A DNA stretch of 64,000 nucleotides. Origin: UM-FILTER-33-9 sp964530235. Its GTDB lineage: Bacteria > Patescibacteriota > Microgenomatia > UBA1406 > GWC2-37-13. Positions 55,270 to 62,714 of the stretch are shown here, piece after piece. Both the position numbers and the translations under genes were made by a program. Where the stretch lies: positions 124,001-188,000 of the forward strand of contig CAZGYB010000001.1 in the NCBI GenBank assembly GCA_964530235.1, written 5' to 3'. How positions within the stretch are numbered: the first letter of the stretch is position 1; each line of letters starts with the position of its first letter. The notes below the pieces were generated by a model. It had not been told where the DNA came from. It saw only the letters and a program-made list of their open reading frames with translations, and did no database searches.

Positions 55270-57591
55270 ATGGAATATTTAAAATGGCTAAAACCAATCA
55301 GCTTCATTTTATTTGCTATATGTATTGGAGTCCTTCTCTATACCCGACTGGTAAATCTCGGATGGGGTCTCCCGTACCCGATGCACCCTGACGAACGCAA
55401 TATGGCGATTGCTTTGCAGCAGCTGAACTGCAAAGAATTTTCAGTTTCCCCTTCAACTAATCTCAGGGTAAACAATACCCAATCCTCAATTAAAGAGTGT
55501 TTTAATCCTCACTTCTTTGCCTACGGACAGTTTCCTCTCTATTTAGGATATGGAGTTGTCGGAGTTATGAAGTTTTTTGATGGAGATATAGGAACGCCTA
55601 TTGGCTTTGAAGAGGCAACTATTGCACTCAGAATCATCTCAGCTGTGGCATCCATAATAAACGTTTGGATCTTAATAAAGATAATCGAATTATTAAGGTT
55701 AAAAGTCAAAAATCAAAAGTCAAAAATGCAGGTTGAAAGTCAAAAGTCGAAAACCTTTGACTTTTTATTTTCACTTTTTCCTTTTGCTTTTATACTTTTA
55801 ACTTTTTCCCCGTACTTTATCCAATACTCTCACTTCGGCACAACAGAATCGCTTCTCATGCTCTGCTTCTCCTCAATTGTTTTACTTTCCCTGAAAACAG
55901 TTGCCGGTGAAAGATCATTACAAACTTTTATCTTTTTATGTCTTGCTTCCGGCATTGCACTGGCAACAAAAATCTCATCCGTAATATTTCTTTTTGTTCC
56001 CTTACTGTCATTCGCAATATCAAGAAAAAAACAACAGGCGACAGAGGTGAAAGGGATCCTGACAACGCGCACCCGCCCTACGCGGGGAGCATTGGCGGGA
56101 ATGAAACCTCTGACAGAATCTGTTGTTTTGAAAATTGAAAAAAAACATGTTAATAGGTTAATTCTTCTTTTTTTCTATCTTTTTTTTACCGCGCTTATTG
56201 CTACTATCCTCTCTCCTCACAACCTCATTTCATTCACAGAATTCCGCTCCACAATACAGTACGAATCCTCGGTAGCCATCGGCAGCTATATACCCTTTTA
56301 CACCAGGCAGTTTGTCAATACTTTCCCCGTTCTTTTTCAAAGCGTTTCAGTTTTCCCCTACACGCTTGGTTGGCCGGTATTTACCTTTTTTCTGCTCGGA
56401 TTCTTCCTCCTTTCCTGGAAAAACAGCCGTATCAATCTTCTTCGAGCTTCTTTCATAGTATTTTTTCTTCCGAATGCGTTTGTCTTTGCAAAATGGACCC
56501 GTTTTATGGCGCCCGTATTCCCCATTATGTCGGTTTTTGCTATCTTGTTTATCAATATCTTGTATGAAAAGTTAAAGGTCAAAAGTCAAAAATCTCCAAC
56601 TTTTAACTTTTTACTTTCACTTTTGCCCTTTGTCTTTTTACTTTTGACTTTAATACCAGGACTTGCATATCTGTCCATTTACCAGAACCCTGACGTACGT
56701 TTCACTGCGTCAGACTGGATATTTAAAAACATTCCTGCTGATTCGCGGATTCTTTCTGAAACCGCAAATGTTATAGACATTCCTGTTCCAACCCAAAACA
56801 ATATTGATTTTGCAAAGTCCTATCAATATACATCCTTTTACTATTATGATCTGGATACGCAAATTTCCCTCCAAAATAGCCTTGCCTACCAGCTTCAAAA
56901 TGCAGATTATGTTTTCATTCCGTCCCGTCGGATATTTGCCAACCACACCTGTGTGAGGTTTGATTCGTTTCAAGAAGTATTTTTAACCGATGAAGCTGCT
57001 TGTAAAAAGGCAGAACAAACATATCCCCTTCTGAACCGTTACTATCAAGACCTTGTTTCGGGAAAATCCGGATTTGAACTGGTAAAAACCTTTACCTCGT
57101 TTCCCCGTATTACTTTCTTAGGGAGAACTTTATTGGAGTTTCCTGATGAGTCTGCGGAAGAGAGCTTCACGGTTTTTGACCATCCGATTATCCGCATTTA
57201 CAAGCGAAAAAACTTGGATGGTCTATCTGGTGCAAAATCACCGTTGCTTGATTTTTCAAACTATCAGACTATAAACTATAAACTCGGAACTGTCAATTAT
57301 TCGCTTCTCGTCGCAGATACACCGACAAAATGGGAAAAGGGGCTTATGTATGTACGCAATAAAGAAGATATCGGAGGACGAGACGGTATGATTTTCATAT
57401 TCCCTGAAACAGCTCCGAGGAATTTCTGGAATAAAAATACGGTTATTGACCTTGACTTATACTGGCTGAAGGATAACGCCGTTGTCGGAACGAGTGTTCT
57501 TCCTTCCATTGAAAATGGAAGTGGAATCGTCTCCGTAAACTCACCTAAGCCGGTAAACGCAGTTATCGAACTTATTAAAGAATCTCCTTGA
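55270..57591 (+). CDS. GT-C membrane glycosyltransferase fused to a DUF192 domain
   Basis: 773 residues. The N-terminal part has about 10 membrane helices, with the GT-C acidic motif in PMHPDERNMAIAL after helix 1, typical of PMT/ArnT-like transferases that use lipid-linked sugars. The last 100 residues form a DUF192 domain (YSLLVADTPTKWEKGLMYV, GMIFIFPETAPRNFWNKNTVIDLDLYWL), usually a separate small secreted protein of unknown function. Inserted sequences are evident: heptamer tracts (KVKNQKSKMQ; KVKSQKSPTF) and a palindrome (ILTTRTRPTRGALAGM). Another heptamer tract (NYQTINYKLGTVNYS) sits exactly at the fusion joint. Only this fused gene carries both domains in the window. Confidence 0.85.
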   Translation: MEYLKWLKPISFILFAICIGVLLYTRLVNLGWGLPYPMHPDERNMAIALQQLNCKEFSVSPSTNLRVNNTQSSIKECFNPHFFAYGQFPLYLGYGVVGVMKFFDGDIGTPIGFEEATIALRIISAVASIINVWILIKIIELLRLKVKNQKSKMQVESQKSKTFDFLFSLFPFAFILLTFSPYFIQYSHFGTTESLLMLCFSSIVLLSLKTVAGERSLQTFIFLCLASGIALATKISSVIFLFVPLLSFAISRKKQQATEVKGILTTRTRPTRGALAGMKPLTESVVLKIEKKHVNRLILLFFYLFFTALIATILSPHNLISFTEFRSTIQYESSVAIGSYIPFYTRQFVNTFPVLFQSVSVFPYTLGWPVFTFFLLGFFLLSWKNSRINLLRASFIVFFLPNAFVFAKWTRFMAPVFPIMSVFAILFINILYEKLKVKSQKSPTFNFLLSLLPFVFLLLTLIPGLAYLSIYQNPDVRFTASDWIFKNIPADSRILSETANVIDIPVPTQNNIDFAKSYQYTSFYYYDLDTQISLQNSLAYQLQNADYVFIPSRRIFANHTCVRFDSFQEVFLTDEAACKKAEQTYPLLNRYYQDLVSGKSGFELVKTFTSFPRITFLGRTLLEFPDESAEESFTVFDHPIIRIYKRKNLDGLSGAKSPLLDFSNYQTINYKLGTVNYSLLVADTPTKWEKGLMYVRNKEDIGGRDGMIFIFPETAPRNFWNKNTVIDLDLYWLKDNAVVGTSVLPSIENGSGIVSVNSPKPVNAVIELIKESP
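55696..55806 (+). repeat. 7-bp-period tract forming a long inverted repeat in the GT-C gene
   Basis: AAAAGTC/AAAAATC heptamers (55701-55760) are followed by TTTGACTTTTT and CTTTTAACTTTTT (to 55806), so the region can fold on itself. Encodes a Lys/Ser/Gln loop followed by a hydrophobic helix. Confidence 0.65.
56030..56127. repeat. palindromic element C inside the GT-C gene
   Basis: Arms AACAACAG (56030-56037) and CTGTTGTT (56120-56127), then CAGAGGT (56042-56048) and ACCTCTG (56106-56112), enclose a GC-rich centre with CCCGCCCTACGCGGGG. In frame as ILTTRTRPTRGALAGM. Not the same core as families A and B. Confidence 0.7.
56568..56652 (+). repeat. second 7-bp-period inverted tract in the GT-C gene
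   Basis: AAAGTTA/AAGGTCA/AAAGTCA words followed by CTTTTAACTTTTTACTTTC and CTTTTGACTTT, mirroring the tract at 55696. Both surround a hydrophilic loop followed by a membrane helix. Confidence 0.6.
56941..56960. repeat. small palindrome inside the GT-C gene
   Basis: AACCACAC-CTGT-GTGAGGTT, 7 of 8 pairs, read in frame as NHTCVRF. Related in sequence to the palindromes at 34561-34583 and 60422-60437. Confidence 0.45.
57257..57300 (+). repeat. 7-bp-period tract at the GT-C/DUF192 junction
   Basis: AACTATC, AGACTAT, AAACTAT, AAACTCG, GAACTGT, CAATTAT. The tract sits exactly where membrane-enzyme sequence ends and DUF192 sequence begins. Confidence 0.6.
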
Positions 57592-57610
57592 ATTCTCTAG
57601 GAGAATATCC

Positions 57611-57616
57611 TATAAT
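57611..57616 (+). promoter_or_regulatory. -10 box upstream of the 106-residue gene
   Basis: TATAAT at 57611-57616, six bases before an ATG at 57623 that opens only eight codons before a stop. The frame of the next gene is open just one base away from 57619, so the promoter probably belongs to it. Confidence 0.45.
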
Positions 57617-57729
57617 AACGGAATGAGAGAGTATCATCGAGATCTTTAAGTTGGTTAACCGGCTTAACGGGAATTGGAATCCTTATTCAAAGTCAGCTAC
57701 AATTCACACAAAGACTATCAGGAGAACCG

Positions 57730-58050
57730 TTGTCACCCGTCACGCATTTTCTAACCTATAATACTGGAGACTTTGGAAACGGAATTCAAATTGCTTCAGT
57801 AGCCGACCTTTTTCTTCGATTTTTACCACAAATTTCGCCTGAAAAAAGAACTACAATTAGTTCTCTTATTGGTATTTTGGCAATTGGAATAGCTGAAATA
57901 CCGAAATATCCAGAACTACTCCATAAAGTTATCGGCACTCAAGATATTGCGGACATACCTGCTGGAATTGCAGGAGTTGGTTTATATGCGCTAACCGCTG
58001 TTCTTTTAAGTAAACGGGCACAGAGAAAAGCTCTCAGTCTTCAAGAATAG
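57730..58050 (+). CDS. small membrane-associated hypothetical protein
   Basis: 106 residues from a TTG start. The frame is open back to 57619 without an ATG. The upstream sequence (LTGLTGIGILIQSQL) looks like a membrane helix, so the real protein is probably longer. A TATAAT box and an ATG at 57623 sit in the neighbouring frame, suggesting that a one-base shift near 57643-57651 separates start and body. Visible segments: TTISSLIGILAIGIAEIP and AGIAGVGLYALTAVLL, both hydrophobic. No family recognised. Confidence 0.5.
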   Translation: MSPVTHFLTYNTGDFGNGIQIASVADLFLRFLPQISPEKRTTISSLIGILAIGIAEIPKYPELLHKVIGTQDIADIPAGIAGVGLYALTAVLLSKRAQRKALSLQE

Positions 58051-58063
58051 CATGTCTATTTGC

Positions 58064-58069
58064 TACAAT
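58064..58069 (+). promoter_or_regulatory. -10 box of the DUF2142-like gene (leaderless)
   Basis: TACAAT at 58064-58069, nine bases before ATG 58079. Confidence 0.45.
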
Positions 58070-58078
58070 AGAACCTGT

Positions 58079-59440
58079 ATGATGAGTCGAAGAATGCTTT
58101 TGATTGTCTTATTGTGTTACTGCATTTTTTTTGTTGCCACTCCTCCGTTCCAGCTGAATGATGAACCTGACCATTTTCAATATGTTTTTTGGCTTGCACG
58201 CGGTGTTTTTCCAAAGGTGCCGAAAACTTCCGGAATGCCGTTTTTTGACAAAACCGTAAACGATACATTTCAGGTTATGGAAGTTGCGGGAAACGACAAT
58301 CGCATCCCTAATTTTGAACTGATTAAAAACGCCAGGAAAGGAAAAGCATACTTTCATACGCTCTTTGCGAATACACCGCTTACTTACCAAGCACACCACC
58401 CCCCGCTTTATCACTTCCTCGCCTCAGGTATCTTTAGAATCACAGATGGATTCACACAGAGCCTTATTCCAATTTTTTACTCAGTCCGGTTAACCTCAGC
58501 TTTTTTCTATTTTTTCTCCGTTGTGGTTGCGTGGTTCATTGCATATAAACTTACTAAAAACAAAAAGACTTCAGACTATCTTACTGCTGTTTATGCTATC
58601 AATCCTGTCACTTTGAAAATGGGCGTTGCTTTGAATCCGGATATTGCAGCAGTTTGTATGGGGCTGATTGTTCTTCTAGTATTCCTATCCGCAGGAAAAA
58701 AAATTCTCCAACCCCGATTTATTCTTTTTACTATTGTAATCCTCACCATTGGAGCATATCTGAAATTTCAGAATACCGTTTTTTTCGTTTACGCATTCCT
58801 CATGTATTGTTTTCACGGCGTGAAACAAAAACAGTTTACAGTTTATTTCGTGCGGGGAATATTTGTCTTTCTTGCTTCCTGGACTCTCTTTTCCCCCTGG
58901 CTCGTTTATTCCTGGATGACCACTCACCAACTTACTCCTTCGGCACTTGTCTATACATTTTTCTGCACACCAAACAATCCAACCTATCCATGGTACCGTA
59001 TCCCTTTTGAGGCGTTATTCGAATTCCGTCATGGCATTTCCCACTTTGCCGGATTTTTAGGCTGGGGTGAACCGTATCCGTTCAAACCGTTTTTTACCGG
59101 CTATGCCCTATGTTTTGCACTATTCACCTGTGTCGGAGTTACAAGTATTATCAAGAAGAGGTCAGCTCAGCTTATTCAATATCTTTTTCCCCATGCAGGA
59201 GTCATTCTCCTGTTTTTTTATGGCGTAAGTCTAACATACAAAATAAACCGGTATTCCTGCGATATCCAAGGAAGATACCTCCTTCCCGCACTGTTTCCAT
59301 TTATTCTCTTCATCTGGATAGGTATAACCCGAATAACCGGGCGTGAAAAACAATCAACCGCCTATTGGATGTTTCTTTTTGCAATCTGGCAGTTCTTTTT
59401 TATACTATTTTATGTTTTAATCCCACGGTACTATGTATAA
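58079..59440 (+). CDS. DUF2142-like membrane protein (putative GT-C glycosyltransferase)
   Basis: About 453 residues with 10-11 hydrophobic helices. After the first helix comes ATPPFQLNDEPDHFQYVFWLARG, the signature of DUF2142 proteins, with an acidic pair at the GT-C catalytic position, followed by HHPPLYHFLASG. Probably a glycan-assembling enzyme using a lipid-linked donor. ATG 58079 (MMSRRMLLIVLL) was chosen because it follows TACAAT by nine bases; the nine codons upstream carry Cys/Asn residues unlike a signal region. The next gene overlaps by eight bases. Confidence 0.8.
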   Translation: MMSRRMLLIVLLCYCIFFVATPPFQLNDEPDHFQYVFWLARGVFPKVPKTSGMPFFDKTVNDTFQVMEVAGNDNRIPNFELIKNARKGKAYFHTLFANTPLTYQAHHPPLYHFLASGIFRITDGFTQSLIPIFYSVRLTSAFFYFFSVVVAWFIAYKLTKNKKTSDYLTAVYAINPVTLKMGVALNPDIAAVCMGLIVLLVFLSAGKKILQPRFILFTIVILTIGAYLKFQNTVFFVYAFLMYCFHGVKQKQFTVYFVRGIFVFLASWTLFSPWLVYSWMTTHQLTPSALVYTFFCTPNNPTYPWYRIPFEALFEFRHGISHFAGFLGWGEPYPFKPFFTGYALCFALFTCVGVTSIIKKRSAQLIQYLFPHAGVILLFFYGVSLTYKINRYSCDIQGRYLLPALFPFILFIWIGITRITGREKQSTAYWMFLFAIWQFFFILFYVLIPRYYV

Positions 59441-59732
59441 AAAAATATTTATATCACTTCTGATCCTCAGTCCGCTGTTTTTGTCATTGCTTATTGGATA
59501 TCCTGTCCAAAGCTATACCCCTGAAATAAGAGGTCAAGACGTTTACACAAGGCGGTGTTTTAAAGTTGGTGAATTGAAGCAGTTTGGAGAGTGTTTTCGA
59601 TCGAAGAAAAGCATTGCGGGATTGAAACTCTTCAGGAATTTACACCAAAACCTGTCCTCGCTACACCCGTTTTTTGATATGGTGTTTTTTATGGGGATTT
59701 GTGGAGTTGTTATCGGAGTTTTAGTCCTTTGA
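59433..59732 (+). CDS. small membrane protein downstream of the DUF2142-like gene
   Basis: 99 residues. An N-terminal signal/anchor helix (IFISLLILSPLFLSLLIGY), a soluble loop with two Cys (TRRCFKVGELKQFGECF) likely forming a disulfide, and a C-terminal helix (MVFFMGICGVVIGVLVL). Overlaps the preceding gene by eight bases, so it is translationally coupled and may assist that enzyme. It overlaps the convergent toxin gene by 23 bp. Confidence 0.6.
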   Translation: MYKKIFISLLILSPLFLSLLIGYPVQSYTPEIRGQDVYTRRCFKVGELKQFGECFRSKKSIAGLKLFRNLHQNLSSLHPFFDMVFFMGICGVVIGVLVL

Positions 59733-60090
59733 CTTTTTGAAAATCTTTTTTATTGTTGGTAAAAAGAATAAGATTACAATGAATACATGTTGCTGCAACA
59801 AATGCATCAGCAAGCACTGAAACAGCATTTGTCCTCAGTAGTTCTCCAGCGATAATACCTATTTTTCTATTTATATCGATAATACGGAAAAGGTTAACAA
59901 ATTCTAATGCTGTATTCATCTTTCCCTTTTTATAAAGCTCCCTATCATTAAAAAACTCAGTGAGAATAACAGGATTTATACATAACTCAATGTTTTTTTG
60001 CTCCTGTTTAACAAATAATGTTTCAAGTTCGTCATTAAAACCATTCACGTAGTCTATCAGAATATTGGTGTCAACAAAAATCTTTATCAT
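59710..60090 (-). CDS. PIN-domain toxin (VapC-like)
   Basis: 126 residues. PIN-fold RNase with the acidic residues in FVDTNILIDYV (Asp), LTEFFNDRELY (Glu) and VLADAFVAATCIHCN (Asp), followed by LFTNNKKDFQKV. VapC toxins cleave tRNA or rRNA when released from their antitoxin. The gene overlaps the antitoxin gene upstream by four bases (ATGA). Target RNA unknown. Confidence 0.87.
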   Translation of the reverse strand: MIKIFVDTNILIDYVNGFNDELETLFVKQEQKNIELCINPVILTEFFNDRELYKKGKMNTALEFVNLFRIIDINRKIGIIAGELLRTNAVSVLADAFVAATCIHCNLILFTNNKKDFQKVKGLKLR

Positions 60091-60356
60091 GTAACTTTTT
60101 TATATAGATTAGCTATATACTTTCTTTCGTCTTTATTGCGCCTTGTTCTCTTTTCAAATTCTTTTCCGCTCTTCTTACTCCCTAAAAAACCATAATATTT
60201 TTTGTAGTTCATTTTTATATTCTCTTCTTTAATCGGCATAAGGACTGCAACCGGTTTGTTAAACCGATAAATAACTATCGGAGTCTCTGTTTTAACAATT
60301 TCATTTAAATAATGAGATAGGTTTTCCCGAAGGAGAAAAACCGATGTGCTTTTCAT
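60087..60356 (-). CDS. Phd/YefM-type antitoxin
   Basis: About 89 residues. The N-terminal half has the Phd/YefM fold (STSVFLLRENLSHYLNEIVKTETPIVIYRFNKPVAVLMPI), which binds DNA and dimerises. The basic C-terminal half (KKSGKEFEKRTRRNKDERKY) should wrap the toxin. ATG 60356 was chosen because it lies six bases behind a near-perfect promoter; the 19 codons upstream begin with TTG and fall within the operator. Phd antitoxins are usually paired with Doc, but PIN partners occur. Confidence 0.85.
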   Translation of the reverse strand: MKSTSVFLLRENLSHYLNEIVKTETPIVIYRFNKPVAVLMPIKEENIKMNYKKYYGFLGSKKSGKEFEKRTRRNKDERKYIANLYKKVT

Positions 60357-60362
60357 ATTATG

Positions 60363-60391
60363 ATGATAACAGCAATATTTTAAGTTGTCAA
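60363..60391 (-). promoter_or_regulatory. strong promoter of the toxin-antitoxin pair (leaderless)
   Basis: On the minus strand: TTGACA (60386-60391), spacer 17 bp, TATCAT (60363-60368), then six bases to ATG 60356. The best-matching promoter in the window. Confidence 0.75.
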
Positions 60392-60409
60392 GTTGTACAG
60401 TTGTACAAT
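60383..60409. promoter_or_regulatory. direct/inverted operator repeats of the toxin-antitoxin pair
   Basis: On the + strand GTTGTCAA, GTTGTACA, GTTGTACAA follow at 8-9 bp steps. TTGTACAA is itself palindromic. They overlap and extend upstream of the -35 box, the usual place for antitoxin autorepression sites. Confidence 0.55.
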
Positions 60410-60421
60410 TCAAATCTTAAT

Positions 60422-60437
60422 ACACCTACGTAGGTGT
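60422..60437. repeat. small palindrome ACACCTACGTAGGTGT
   Basis: A 16-bp perfect palindrome followed on the plus strand by TTTTC, between the antitoxin gene and pgk. It may be a member of the ACACCT/AGGTGT group also seen inside fmt and the GT-C gene. The T-run is too short and the stem has no loop, so it is a poor terminator. Confidence 0.45.
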
Positions 60438-60475
60438 TTTTCGGAGCTTTGAAGCAATCTATAAATAGGCAAAAA

Positions 60476-61663
60476 TTACGATTTCAGGGCCTCAATACCC
60501 GGAAGGGTTCCTTTTTCAATAAACTCGAGCATTGCGCCTCCGCCGGTTGAGATATGAGTAATTTTATCGAGGTATTCTTTTTTTGAAATTGCAGCAAGCG
60601 TATCGCCTCCACCAACCACCGAAACCGCACCGGTATTTTGCGTAATCATATAGTAAATAAAGTCTGTCCCCCTTCGAAATGCGGGGTTTTCAAAATACCC
60701 AACTGGTCCGTTCCAGATTACTGTGTTTGCTTTACTTATCAGAGAGCCCCAATGCGCCTGTGTTTCCGGACCAATATCTAAAATATTTTCCTGCCTCGAC
60801 ACTGCTCCAATTTTTTTTACAATACTGTTCTGAGGATCGTTTGGACTCCCAATAACCGCATCCGAAGGCAAAACTATATGAGTCTGCTGTTGGATGGCTT
60901 CATATAACAATCTTCGCGCGTTTTCTTTTTCTTCATACTCAAAAATACTCTGCCCAACCTCAATATTTTTTGCTGCAAGGAACGTATTTGCAATCCCTCC
61001 TCCCACCAGAACAAAGTCTGCGATCTTCAAAAGTTTTCCGATCAGATTAATTTTTGTGGAAATTTTTGAACCTCCCAAAATAACAACCACAGGTTTTTTT
61101 GGATCTTTTACTGCTGAACTAATCATTTCTATCTCTTTTTTAAGCAGAAGCCCCCCATAACTGGGCAAAAACTGAGGAACACCGACCACCGAACTTTCAG
61201 TGCGATGGGACATGGCAAACGCATCGTTTACATATACATCAGCTAACTGCGCAAGGCGTTTTGAAAACTCAGAATCGTTCTGTTTTTCTTCAGGGTAAAA
61301 CCGGATGTTTTCAAGAACAAGAATTTCGCCTGGCTTTTGGTTCTCAAAAACGTTTCTATCTATTTTTAGAAAATCGTCAACCAGCGTAACCGAAACATCA
61401 GGAAGAAGTTCTTTCAACCGCTTCACAACTATCTGCAATGAATGTTTGGGGTCTTTGTCTCTCTGACGCGGTCTGTTGAGTTTCGCAACACAGATTACTC
61501 TGTTCTGATGCTGCAGCAAATAAGTAATGGTCGGAATATTATGTTTTATTCGTGCGTCATTTGCAATCGTTGCATCGGGGTTGAGCGAGACATCAAAATC
61601 TGCACGTAGCAAAACATGCTTGTCAACAATCTCAACTTCATCAATATACTGAATTCTTGACAT
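60476..61663 (-). CDS. pgk: phosphoglycerate kinase
   Basis: Interconverts 1,3-bisphosphoglycerate and 3-phosphoglycerate with ATP. Blocks: LLRADFDVSLN, the Arg in NDARIKHNIPTITYLL, LENIRFYPEE, VILGGSKISTKI, LVGGGIANTFL and the C-terminal VVGGGDTLAAISK. The typical hinge and the ATP loop are complete. 395 residues, standard. The second-block residue order CVAKLNRPRQRD replaces the more common SHLGRP, with Lys-Leu-Asn instead of His-Leu-Gly. It lies 17 bp downstream of gap. Confidence 0.95.
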   Translation of the reverse strand: MSRIQYIDEVEIVDKHVLLRADFDVSLNPDATIANDARIKHNIPTITYLLQHQNRVICVAKLNRPRQRDKDPKHSLQIVVKRLKELLPDVSVTLVDDFLKIDRNVFENQKPGEILVLENIRFYPEEKQNDSEFSKRLAQLADVYVNDAFAMSHRTESSVVGVPQFLPSYGGLLLKKEIEMISSAVKDPKKPVVVILGGSKISTKINLIGKLLKIADFVLVGGGIANTFLAAKNIEVGQSIFEYEEKENARRLLYEAIQQQTHIVLPSDAVIGSPNDPQNSIVKKIGAVSRQENILDIGPETQAHWGSLISKANTVIWNGPVGYFENPAFRRGTDFIYYMITQNTGAVSVVGGGDTLAAISKKEYLDKITHISTGGGAMLEFIEKGTLPGIEALKS

Positions 61664-61680
61664 AAATATTTCCTTGAATA

Positions 61681-62694
61681 TTATATAAACTTCGCAACAG
61701 TATCAACCAAATCAACCATACGCGTTGCATACCCCCACTCATTATCATACCAACCAAATACTTTTACCAGGTTTCCGCTTATTACCTTGGTATAGTTTGC
61801 ATCAAAAATACAGGAATATGAAGACCCGACATAGTCGGACGAAACCAGTTTTTCAGTTTCATAATGAAGCCTGCCTTTTAATGGTCCGTCTGACGCATTT
61901 TTGAAAAGGGTATTTATCTGTTCAGCAGTAGTTTCTTTCGCAACAATCGCAGAAATATCGGTAAATGAAACCGTTGGCACCGGTACACGAACCGACATTC
62001 CATCAAGTTTTCCGGATAGAGCTGGAATTACTTTTCCGACTGCCTTTGCTGCACCGGTTGTTGATGGACTGATATTAAGGGCTGCAGCACGGGATCTATC
62101 GGGTTTTTTGTTCGCTTCATCCAATAAAGACTGGGTTGCGGTATATGCATGGACTGTTGTTACATAGCCTGAAACAATGTTTAGGGCTTCATGGAGAACT
62201 TTAAACATCGGCGCAGCACAGTTTGTCGTACATGAGGCATTTGAAATCACCGTCTCATTTGCCCAATCAAGAGCATCATCATTCACTCCGAGAACTACAT
62301 GAGTTGTATCATCATCTTTTGAAGGCGCAGTCAGTAATACTTTTTTCACGGTTCCCCGGATGTGTTTGGATAAATCTTCTTTTGTAGTAAACGCCCCGCT
62401 CGCATCAACCACCACATCAACCCCATATTGATCCCAGGGAATTTCAGAAGGTTCGGCAATAAGGGTAGCAGGAACAAGCACTCCGTCAATGGTAATCCCA
62501 TTTTCAACCGCTTTCACTGTTTTTGAATACCTCCGGTACACCGAGTCATACTGGAGTAAATAAGCAAGCATGTCCGGTGCGGTTTTGCGGGTATTAATTG
62601 CAACAATATCAAAACTGTTCCGCTCCAGAGCAATTCGAGTAAATGCACGCCCAATCCTTCCAAATCCATTCAATCCTACTTTTATTCGTTTCAT
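61681..62694 (-). CDS. gap: glyceraldehyde-3-phosphate dehydrogenase
   Basis: Oxidative phosphorylation of GAP with NAD(P). NAD-binding VGLNGFGRIGRAFTRIAL at the N-terminus, catalytic Cys in VISNASCTTNC, DRSRAAALNISPSTTGAAKA, the HAYT motif with catalytic His, and the C-terminal WYDNEWGYATRMVDL. 337 residues, usual. In the family, the residue after the second NAD strand governs NAD/NADP preference; here the segment is VAINTRKTAP, lacking the Asp of strict NAD enzymes, so NADP use is possible. It lies 20 bp downstream of the fructose-bisphosphatase gene. Confidence 0.96.
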   Translation of the reverse strand: MKRIKVGLNGFGRIGRAFTRIALERNSFDIVAINTRKTAPDMLAYLLQYDSVYRRYSKTVKAVENGITIDGVLVPATLIAEPSEIPWDQYGVDVVVDASGAFTTKEDLSKHIRGTVKKVLLTAPSKDDDTTHVVLGVNDDALDWANETVISNASCTTNCAAPMFKVLHEALNIVSGYVTTVHAYTATQSLLDEANKKPDRSRAAALNISPSTTGAAKAVGKVIPALSGKLDGMSVRVPVPTVSFTDISAIVAKETTAEQINTLFKNASDGPLKGRLHYETEKLVSSDYVGSSYSCIFDANYTKVISGNLVKVFGWYDNEWGYATRMVDLVDTVAKFI

Positions 62695-62714
62695 AGATAG
62701 CTAAATTATAATTA

